Positions 1 through 5,326 of a DNA stretch of 5,326 nucleotides are shown here, one piece after another; the stretch's first letter is position 1; each line of letters opens with the position of its first letter. A program made the position numbers and the translations under genes. Source of the DNA: Trueperaceae bacterium (GTDB taxonomy: Bacteria; Deinococcota; Deinococci; Deinococcales; Trueperaceae); NCBI GenBank assembly GCA_024636105.1, contig JAGXHO010000177.1, positions 1 through 5,326 of the forward strand, given 5' to 3'. Under the pieces are notes generated by a model. The model was not told the origin of the DNA, made no database searches, and was given only the letters and a program-made list of their open reading frames with translations.

Positions 1-1077
1 ACGCTGCTCCCCGGGTTGATCGACGCCCACGTCCACCTGGCGATCACCAACACCGATCCCGCCACCCGCGAGGGCCCGCCGGAGCTGCTGGCGCTGCGGA
101 TGGTCCGGAACGGCCACGCCCATCTGCGCGCCGGTGTCACCACGGTGCGCGACCTGGGCGCCCCGGACGGCCTCGACGGGCACGTGCGGCGAGCGTTCAC
201 CGAAGGGCTCGCGATCGGCCCGCGGCTGCTCGTCGCCGGCCGTCCCCTGGCGGCCCCGGGCGGCCACGCGGCCTTCATGGGGCGGCCGGTGGCCGATCCC
301 GACGACGCGCGCCGCGCCGTCGGCGAGGCGGTGGCAGCAGGCGTCGACTGGGTGAAGCTCATGGCGACCGCCGGACTCAGCAGCGACGGCGCCGAGGCGT
401 CCGAGCAGCAGCTCCCGGACGCCGTGCTCCGGGCCGCGGTCGCCGAGGCGCACGCCGCGGGGGTGCCGGTGGCGGCGCACGCGGTCGCCGGGCCGGGCGT
501 GCGGGCATCGATCCTCGCGGGCGTCGACTCGCTCGAGCACGGCTACTCCCTCGACGCCGACGACGTCGCCGCGATGCTCGACCACGGCACCACCTACGTG
601 CCCACCCGCACGGTCGTGCGCCAGGTGGCCGACGCGCTCGAGATCGAAGGATCGCGGCCGCCGGCGCGGGCGCAGGACGCCGCGCGGCAGGCGGACGCCA
701 CGCATGGCGCCGCCATCCGCCGCGCGCTGGAAGCCGGCGTCCCGATCGTGGCCGGCACCGATTACCAGCACGGGGCGCTGCCGCTCGAAGTGGACCTGCT
801 CGTGGCGGCCGGGCTCACCCCCGCCGGGGCCCTGCAGGCCGCGACGAGCGCCGCCGCGCGGCTGCTGCGCCGTCCCGATCTGGGGACGCTGGCCGTCGGC
901 GCGCGCGCCGACCTGCTGGTGGTGCGCGGCGACCCGCTGCGCGACGTGCGCGCGCTGCGCGAGCCGCTGCTGGTGGTGCAGGGGGGCGTGGTGGTGTGGT
1001 GCGCGCCGACCCTGGCCCGGCGCGGCGTCTCGGCGTCGCTCGGGACCGGAACGTTCAGTCCAGGAACACCGGGCTGA
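1..1077 (+). CDS. Metal-dependent amidohydrolase, imidazolonepropionase/prolidase-like (5' partial)
   Basis: Amidohydrolase-superfamily hydrolase of the COG1228 type, whose members cleave cyclic amides, Xaa-Pro dipeptides or related C-N bonds with a TIM-barrel metal centre. The reading frame is open from base 1, and the 358 visible residues start inside the protein. Counting from codon 1, the first metal motif HVH lies at 10-12 after the typical LLPGLIDAH strand. GVTTVRDLG is at 45-53, and Lys119 in DWVKLMATAG is the likely carboxylated metal-bridging lysine. His160 (VAAHA), His180 (LEHG) and Asp254 (AGTD) complete the expected ligand set. The tail (about 285-335) is the usual return strand with GARADLLVV. 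About 50-60 N-terminal residues of the small beta domain are missing upstream. The TTG at base 16 is not a credible start because conserved family sequence precedes it. The metal site looks intact. The substrate cannot be told from sequence, and many such genes are annotated only as amidohydrolase. There is no visible link to the minus-strand operon beyond convergence. Confidence 0.93.
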   Translation, partial: TLLPGLIDAHVHLAITNTDPATREGPPELLALRMVRNGHAHLRAGVTTVRDLGAPDGLDGHVRRAFTEGLAIGPRLLVAGRPLAAPGGHAAFMGRPVADPDDARRAVGEAVAAGVDWVKLMATAGLSSDGAEASEQQLPDAVLRAAVAEAHAAGVPVAAHAVAGPGVRASILAGVDSLEHGYSLDADDVAAMLDHGTTYVPTRTVVRQVADALEIEGSRPPARAQDAARQADATHGAAIRRALEAGVPIVAGTDYQHGALPLEVDLLVAAGLTPAGALQAATSAAARLLRRPDLGTLAVGARADLLVVRGDPLRDVRALREPLLVVQGGVVVWCAPTLARRGVSASLGTGTFSPGTPG

Positions 1078-2554
1078 CCCACGCCGCCTGACCATCGGCC
1101 TGCATCAGCCGCAGGTAGACGAACCCGCCGGCACCGGGCGGCGCGATCGTGAGGTCGTGCTCCAGCGCCCACTCGCGCGCGGGGGCGGCGCGCTGCACCA
1201 CCATCGCCGGGCCGGTGACGTCGCTCCCGTACCGGCCCAGCGACCCGGCCACCAGCTGCGGCAGCGTCGCCGCGATCGGGCCGACCTCGCTGGCGACCTC
1301 CAGACGCGTGCCGGCGTCGCCCTCGATCTCGAGCAGCAAGGTCTGCGGGCCGCCCGACTGGTGGTGCGTGCCGCCGACGGCGCCGGAGGGCACCGAACGC
1401 GACCGGCAGGTCCACGCGGCATGCGCGTCGCTGATCTCGAGCACCCGCTCGCTGGGCTCGAGCTCGTGGGTGGCGTACCCGGGGTAGCGGAAGTACGGGG
1501 TGGCCGCCACCAGCCGCCCGCCGTGCACGCGCGCGACCACGTTCCAATCGGCGATCGTGCCATGGCGCCCCCATCCGGTCTCGACGCGCACGAGGTGGCG
1601 GCCGGGCGTGAAGGCCGACGACGCCGGCACCACCGGCAGCGGGCGCACGCGCCAGCCCGAGGCGTCGCCCTCGATCAGCTCCAGGCGCACGACCGTGTCG
1701 GTCGCGCGCACCACCACGCGCACCCGCATCGCGTCGCGGCGGGCGACCGCGCCGCCGATGCCGGCGCCGTCCAGCTCGAAGTCCACCGCCACGTTCGGGC
1801 CGGTCGAGGCGATCGTCCGCCGCGCGCGCAGCGCGTCGAGGACGGCGGCCGGGCTGCGCCCTTCGGCGAGCACCCCCACGCGCCCGTGGCCGTAGTGGCC
1901 CGGGTAGCCGTCGTGGCTGTCGGTGCCGGCCTGGAAGCCGAAGCGGTGGCCGGCCACCAGCCCGGCGCGCGCGGTCGAGGCCCCCTGCCGGAAGCCCATG
2001 TTCTCGCCGTACGGGTAGGGCGCGTCGTCGGCCTCCGAGCTCCCGTGGCTCGAGAAGACCTCGAGGACCGGAGAGCGGCGCGCATCGAACGAGGCCCATT
2101 CGATGCCGCGGTAGCCGGTGGCGTAGCCGATGTGGTGCGGCAGCACCAGCGGGTCCTCGCCCGCGGCGCGCTGGGCGGCTTCGAGGCCCGCCGGCGTGGC
2201 GGCGTCCAACAACGGCAGTGCGGCCGAGCCGTACACGTTGTGGTCGCCGTGGCGTCGGGAGTGCCATTCGTAGCTCGGGATCGCCACGACCCGGCCGCGC
2301 GCGTTCGCGGCGGCGGTCGACGCGAGCAGATCGGGCCACGCGCGCTGCAGCTTGGCGAAACCGCCCAGGTGCTTGAGGATCAGCGCGTCGTGGCGTTCGA
2401 CGTCGGTGGGCATGTCGGGCCAGAACGCGTGCCCGGTGACGCTGCAGAAATCGAGGTGCCCCTCGGCGTTGGCGAGCGCACGCTCCAGGGTCCCGAAGCC
2501 GTAGCTCACCGCGCAGTGCGCGTGCAAGTCGCCCCAGAGCCAGCTCGCCGCCAC
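1055..2554 (-). CDS. PHP-fold metallohydrolase, CehA/McbA or DUF3604-like
   Basis: A 499-residue predicted cytoplasmic metal-dependent hydrolase of the PHP superfamily; reaction unknown. The N-terminal half carries PHP-type motifs: WGDLHAH (7-13, His11 and His13), SVTGH (38-42, His42), PSYEW with Glu96, GDHN with His105, LPHHIGY with His140/141, EVFSSHG with His170, and AGTDSH with Asp212 and His214. LRARRTIASTG follows, as in CehA/McbA-type proteins. Residues about 250-499 are probably beta-rich with no recognised catalytic motif. The start is GTG at 2554, four bases after the SDR stop. The only other in-frame start is an ATG at 2716, inside the SDR gene; the codons between them include no ATG, GTG, TTG or CTG, and that stretch is low-complexity R/S/A/T. 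No strong Shine-Dalgarno is seen, so translation probably depends on coupling to the SDR. Motif positions usually held by Asp differ here (Tyr18, Gly41). The family is fairly sure; the substrate is not. The 3' end overlaps the convergent amidohydrolase by 23 bp. Confidence 0.85.
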   Translation of the reverse strand: MAASWLWGDLHAHCAVSYGFGTLERALANAEGHLDFCSVTGHAFWPDMPTDVERHDALILKHLGGFAKLQRAWPDLLASTAAANARGRVVAIPSYEWHSRRHGDHNVYGSAALPLLDAATPAGLEAAQRAAGEDPLVLPHHIGYATGYRGIEWASFDARRSPVLEVFSSHGSSEADDAPYPYGENMGFRQGASTARAGLVAGHRFGFQAGTDSHDGYPGHYGHGRVGVLAEGRSPAAVLDALRARRTIASTGPNVAVDFELDGAGIGGAVARRDAMRVRVVVRATDTVVRLELIEGDASGWRVRPLPVVPASSAFTPGRHLVRVETGWGRHGTIADWNVVARVHGGRLVAATPYFRYPGYATHELEPSERVLEISDAHAAWTCRSRSVPSGAVGGTHHQSGGPQTLLLEIEGDAGTRLEVASEVGPIAATLPQLVAGSLGRYGSDVTGPAMVVQRAAPAREWALEHDLTIAPPGAGGFVYLRLMQADGQAAWVSPVFLD

Positions 2555-2558
2555 GCGA

Positions 2559-3419
2559 TCAGACGCCCGAGAAGACCGAGAAGCCGCCGTCGATCGGCAC
2601 CACCGCGCCGGTGACGAAGCGGCTCGCGTCGCTGAGCAGCCACAAGAGCGCGCCCAGGAGCTCGTCCGGCTCGCCGAAGCGCCCCATGGGGGTGTTGTCG
2701 ATGATCGCCTGGCCACGAGCCGTGAGGCTGCCGTCCTCGTTCAGGAGCAGCCGGCGGTTCTGCTCGGCCACGAAGAACCCCGGGCAGATCGCGTTCACGC
2801 GCAGCTTCTCGCCGTGCTGCCTGGCGAGCGTCGTCGCGAGCCAGCGGGTGAAGTTGTCGATCGCGGCCTTGGCCGCCGAATAGCCCGCCACGCGCGTGAC
2901 CGACTGGATCGCCGCCATCGACGAGACGTTGACGATCGCGCCAGCGCCCTGGTCGACCATCGCTTTCGCGAACACCTGGGACGGGAGGAACGTGCCGAAG
3001 AAGTTGAGCTCCATGACCCCGCGCATGGCGTCCGGGGCGAGGTCGAAGAAGCTCTGCTCGGGGGTCAGGGTCGCGCCGGGCAGGTTGCCGCCGGCGGCGT
3101 TCACCAGCAGGTCGACGCGCCCCCAGCGGTCGATCAGGTCGCTCCGCACGCCCTCGAGCGCACCCTGGTCGAGCACGTCGGCGGGGGTGGCGACGGCGTC
3201 GCCGCCGAGCGCGCGCACCGCTTCGACGACCTCCTCGGCCTTCTCGCGGCGGCGCCCCAGCACGGCGACGCGAGCGCCGGCAGCGGCGAGGCCCTGCGCC
3301 ATGACGCTGCCGAGCACGCCGGTGCCGCCGGTCAGCACGCACACCTTGCCGTCGAGGCGGAAGTCGGGGCGAAAGCCGGATGGGTGGGGGGCCTTCGCCC
3401 CCGCGTCGTGGTTGCTCAT
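2559..3419 (-). CDS. SDR oxidoreductase, fructuronate reductase/D-mannonate oxidoreductase-like
   Basis: A 286-residue classical short-chain dehydrogenase/reductase, expected to interconvert a hydroxyl and a keto group with NAD(P)H in the cytoplasm. The nucleotide-binding turn is TGGTGVLG (30-37), followed by LGRR (54-57). NAAGG is at 107-111, Asn139 lies in ELNFFGT, and Ser167, Tyr180 and Lys184 form the catalytic set (SSMAA then YSAAK). The stretches LNFFGTFLPSQVF, FFVAEQNRRLL, NTPMGRFGEP and the C-terminus IDGGFSVFSGV resemble, from memory, the SDR-type D-mannonate oxidoreductases/fructuronate reductases of uronate catabolism. That substrate assignment is by resemblance only; another sugar acid or polyol is possible. 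The first about 20 residues are an extension ahead of the LDGKVCVLTGG strand. The ATG at 3419 overlaps the sulfatase stop as ATGA and has a purine-rich ribosome binding site five bases upstream, so the start is well supported. No sign of damage. Confidence 0.93.
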   Translation of the reverse strand: MSNHDAGAKAPHPSGFRPDFRLDGKVCVLTGGTGVLGSVMAQGLAAAGARVAVLGRRREKAEEVVEAVRALGGDAVATPADVLDQGALEGVRSDLIDRWGRVDLLVNAAGGNLPGATLTPEQSFFDLAPDAMRGVMELNFFGTFLPSQVFAKAMVDQGAGAIVNVSSMAAIQSVTRVAGYSAAKAAIDNFTRWLATTLARQHGEKLRVNAICPGFFVAEQNRRLLLNEDGSLTARGQAIIDNTPMGRFGEPDELLGALLWLLSDASRFVTGAVVPIDGGFSVFSGV

Positions 3420-4894
3420 GAAGTCCCTCTCTCTTGGTGCTCCGGGGCCGTGCGCTCGGGGGCGGCGCGCTCGGCGGCCTCGGGGCCGACCGGCGCGAAG
3501 CGGAACATGCCGTACTGGGCGTCGCCCAGTGTGCGGTCGTCGGTGTCGCGGACGATCCCCCACAGCCGCGCGGCCATGGAACGCAGGGTCGCCGCGTGCG
3601 CGGGGTCGCCGGCGAGGTTGGTGCCCTCGAACGGGTCGCCCTCGAGGTCGTAGAGCTCGTCCTCGGCGAAGCCGTTGAAGACGTACTTCCAGCGGTCGCG
3701 CCACAGGACCCGCTGGGTGTAGCGCAGGCGCTGACCGTGGAACTCGGCGAAGGCCTCGCCGACGGCGGTGGCGGGGTCGCCATCACCAAGGTACCGGGCC
3801 AGGTCGCGCCCGTGGCTCGGGTAGTCCTCGCCGAGCAGCAGCCGCACCAAGGTGGTCCCGAGGTCGATCAGGCCGACCGGCCCTGCCACCGCGCGCCCCT
3901 CGGGCACGCCGGGACCCCGCAGGATGAGCGGCACCCGGTACGCCTCCTCGAAGGCCGGCACCCCCTTCAGGAAGAGCCCGTGCGCCCCCAGGTAGTCGCC
4001 GTGGTCGGAGCAGAAGACCACCACCGTGTCGCCCGCTTGACCGGTGGCGTCCAGCGCGGCGAGCAGGCGCCCCACCTGGTCGTCCAGCAAGGTGCAGGTG
4101 GCGTAGTAGCAGGCGATCGCCTCGCGCACTTCGCGCTCGCTGAGGCCGTCCCAGGCGCCGCGGATGCGTCGGTAGATCGCGGGCCGATCGGACAGGTCGT
4201 CGCGGAAGTTGGGCGGCAGGTCGATGGCGTCCGGGTCGTAGCGGTCGTAGAGCTCGCGCGGAGCCAGGTACGGGTCGTGCGGCGCCTCGGTGGCCACGAC
4301 GAGCGCCCAGGGGCGCTGGGGGTCGCCCGCCGCCTCCTCGAGGAAGGCGATCCCGAGGTCGATCAGGCGCGCCTCCGGGGCGTCGGCCGCGGCGCCGTCG
4401 TGCACGCCCGCGAGCAGGAACTCGCGGTAGCCCTCCCCCTGCACGGCGATCCGCGGCGACAGCGCGCCGTCGTGCCCCTGCACCCCGGTGAGCCGCAGCT
4501 CGGTCTCGTACGTGTCGAAGCCGAAGTCCTCGAGTCGATCGCTGCGCTCGACGTGCCACTTACCGAAGTAGCCGGTGCGGTAGCCGGCCGCCCGAAGCTC
4601 GCGCGGCCAGAACGGCATCCCCGGCGCCAGGTCGGCCTGAGTCGCGTCGACCGCGTGGGTGACGTCGGTGACGCCGTGCGTATGCGGCAGCATGCCGGTG
4701 AAGAGGCTCGCGCGGGTGGGCGAGCAGATCGGATTGGGCGCGTAGCAACGGTCGAAGCGGGTGCCCCGGTCGGCGAGCTCCTGCAGGTGCGGCGTCTGGC
4801 AGGGGCCGCCCGGCTCCACGGTGTCGGCGCGCTGCTGATCGGTGATCACGAACAGCAAGTTGGGGCGCCGCGGGCGCGCTTGGGCGTCGGTCAT
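3416..4894 (-). CDS. Type I (formylglycine-dependent) sulfatase, cytoplasmic
   Basis: A 492-residue arylsulfatase-type enzyme of the alkaline phosphatase superfamily that hydrolyses a sulfate ester. LLFVITDQQRAD (13-24) supplies metal ligand Asp19. CSPTR (57-61) is the canonical C-x-P-x-R signature, with Cys57 converted to formylglycine by a maturase encoded elsewhere. GYFGKWH (108-114) has Lys112 and His114, EAPHDPY (203-209) has His206, and CSDHGDYLGAHG (295-306) has Asp297, His298 and His305. Lys310 and EEAYRVPLILRGPG follow, and the family tail ELYDLEGDPFEGTNL is near residue 430. All expected catalytic positions are present. The N-terminus (MTDAQARPRRPNLL) is not a signal peptide, which suggests a cytosolic enzyme acting on an imported small molecule. 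The last about 25 residues are Ala/Glu/Pro-rich and probably disordered. The start at 4894 follows a strong ribosome binding site; the open frame extends to 5275, but that extension is Arg/Gly-rich and opposes no family sequence. It has a choline-sulfatase-like TDQQ motif, but the substrate is unassigned. Confidence 0.96.
   Translation of the reverse strand: MTDAQARPRRPNLLFVITDQQRADTVEPGGPCQTPHLQELADRGTRFDRCYAPNPICSPTRASLFTGMLPHTHGVTDVTHAVDATQADLAPGMPFWPRELRAAGYRTGYFGKWHVERSDRLEDFGFDTYETELRLTGVQGHDGALSPRIAVQGEGYREFLLAGVHDGAAADAPEARLIDLGIAFLEEAAGDPQRPWALVVATEAPHDPYLAPRELYDRYDPDAIDLPPNFRDDLSDRPAIYRRIRGAWDGLSEREVREAIACYYATCTLLDDQVGRLLAALDATGQAGDTVVVFCSDHGDYLGAHGLFLKGVPAFEEAYRVPLILRGPGVPEGRAVAGPVGLIDLGTTLVRLLLGEDYPSHGRDLARYLGDGDPATAVGEAFAEFHGQRLRYTQRVLWRDRWKYVFNGFAEDELYDLEGDPFEGTNLAGDPAHAATLRSMAARLWGIVRDTDDRTLGDAQYGMFRFAPVGPEAAERAAPERTAPEHQERGTS
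3425..3432 (-). promoter_or_regulatory. Ribosome binding site of the SDR gene
   Basis: AGAGAGGG on the minus strand ends five bases before the ATG at 3419. It lies inside the last codons of the sulfatase gene (Glu-Arg-Gly), so ribosomes finishing the sulfatase pass over it just before the ATGA junction. It fixes the SDR start. Confidence 0.75.
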
Positions 4895-4897
4895 CGG

Positions 4898-4907
4898 TTC
4901 CTCCCTC
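4898..4907 (-). promoter_or_regulatory. Ribosome binding site of the sulfatase gene
   Basis: GAGGGAGGAA on the minus strand contains a GGAGG core ending five bases before the ATG at 4894. It sits in the 29-base gap after the membrane-protein stop and decides the start against the longer upstream open frame. Confidence 0.82.
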
Positions 4908-4923
4908 GGTCGCTGCGGTGCGG

Positions 4924-5326
4924 TCACGGCGTCGCTCCCAGCGCGACGCTCGTCGGCTCGCGCCGCTCCAGGATCGGCCGCGCCCACAGCGCGAGCCACG
5001 CGGCCTGCGCCGCCATCGCCAGCGTCAACGCCGCCACCCCGACGTACACACCGGGCGCCCCGCCCCACGCGGCGCCGCCGACCAGCACGGCCGCGGCGAC
5101 CCCCAGGTAGGCGACGACCGACGCCATGATGCCGCGGGTGCGCTCGCCGAACATGATCGCCCCCTGGTACCAGCTGAGCGCGACGCGCAGGGCGGGCACC
5201 GCCGCCGCGCCCACGAGCCCGCCGCGTGCGAGCGCCGCCAGCGGCTCCGGCAGGCCGGCGACGTGGACGAACCACAGCCGCGCGAGGGGCGTGAAGGCCA
5301 CCAGCAGCAGGGCGAGCGTCGTGCCC
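4924..5326 (-). CDS. C-terminal part of a polytopic membrane protein, possibly flippase/MATE-like (5' partial)
   Basis: The frame is open from the right edge and ends with TGA at 4924, giving 133 visible residues. They are strongly hydrophobic. Likely membrane segments are around residues 2-20, 30-50, 66-86 and 92-114, separated by short loops such as GERTRG (60-65) and GG-rich turns, with a short charged tail (RPILERREP). The pattern of short loops and an Arg/Tyr/Gln element before a helix (ALRVALSWYQG) faintly recalls the last helices of MATE- or ANKH-type flippase/exporter proteins, but this is a weak resemblance. An in-frame GTG at 5301 would give 125 residues, but hydrophobic coding sequence continues upstream of it, so the true start is probably outside the window. 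The gene ends 29 bp before the sulfatase and is probably co-transcribed with it. It could be a transporter for the pathway substrate or an unrelated membrane protein. Confidence 0.75.
   Translation of the reverse strand, partial: GTTLALLLVAFTPLARLWFVHVAGLPEPLAALARGGLVGAAAVPALRVALSWYQGAIMFGERTRGIMASVVAYLGVAAAVLVGGAAWGGAPGVYVGVAALTLAMAAQAAWLALWARPILERREPTSVALGATP

Noticed and set aside
762..2339. 525-codon minus-strand frame
   Set aside because: It overlaps the PHP gene in another frame, with a low-complexity Arg/Ala/Gly-rich product.
704..2614. 636-codon open frame on the plus strand
   Set aside because: It runs antisense to the PHP gene and out of frame with the amidohydrolase. The translation is Arg/Ala/His/Gly-rich with no recognisable motif. 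Long antisense frames are expected at this GC content.
3434..5110. 558-codon open frame on the plus strand
   Set aside because: It is the antisense shadow of the sulfatase, which has every catalytic motif. The shadow translation is Val/Gly/Arg/Glu-rich and matches no family I know.
4895..5275. N-terminal extension of the sulfatase to an upstream start at 5275
   Set aside because: The extra 127 residues are Arg/Gly/Ala-rich and overlap the membrane-protein gene in another frame. A strong ribosome binding site precedes the ATG at 4894, and family similarity begins just after it.
5302..5310. Short CAG triplet repeat
   Set aside because: It encodes three leucines (CTG on the minus strand) in a membrane helix. 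It is too short to be a meaningful repeat.
1..5326. tRNA, rRNA, riboswitch, CRISPR array, insertion sequence or attachment site
   Set aside because: No direct or inverted repeats, RNA-gene signatures or transposase motifs were seen by eye, and coding sequence fills nearly the whole window.

Overview
The window comes from a high-GC bacterial chromosome. Codon third positions are almost all G or C, and genes are tightly packed with overlapping ends. The phylum cannot be fixed from this sequence. Actinomycetota, Chloroflexota, Gemmatimonadota or Myxococcota-type genomes would all fit, and that is only an inference from base composition and gene content. No rRNA, tRNA, CRISPR array, insertion sequence or phage gene was seen, and no stretch over 300 bases lacks a gene.

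Layout. From the left edge to about 1077, the plus strand carries most of a metal-dependent amidohydrolase of the imidazolonepropionase/prolidase type, missing its N-terminus. Everything to its right is on the minus strand and is read right to left. First comes the C-terminal end of a polytopic membrane protein (running off the right edge, stop at 4924). A formylglycine-type sulfatase follows (4894 to 3416), then a short-chain dehydrogenase resembling SDR-type fructuronate reductase/D-mannonate oxidoreductase (3419 to 2559). The last gene is a PHP-fold metallohydrolase of the CehA/McbA or DUF3604-like group (2554 to 1055). The plus-strand and minus-strand genes converge and overlap by 23 bp at their 3' ends.

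How the genes fit together. The four minus-strand genes look like one transcript. The membrane gene ends 29 bp before the sulfatase start. Sulfatase and SDR share an ATGA stop/start. The PHP gene begins with GTG four bases after the SDR stop. The sulfatase has no signal peptide, so the cluster looks like an intracellular route for a small imported sulfated compound: removal of sulfate, an NAD(P)-linked redox step on a sugar acid or similar polyol, and a metal-dependent hydrolytic step. The substrate is not known. A sulfated uronate-like sugar is the working guess, based mainly on the SDR subfamily. The convergent amidohydrolase may or may not belong to the same pathway.
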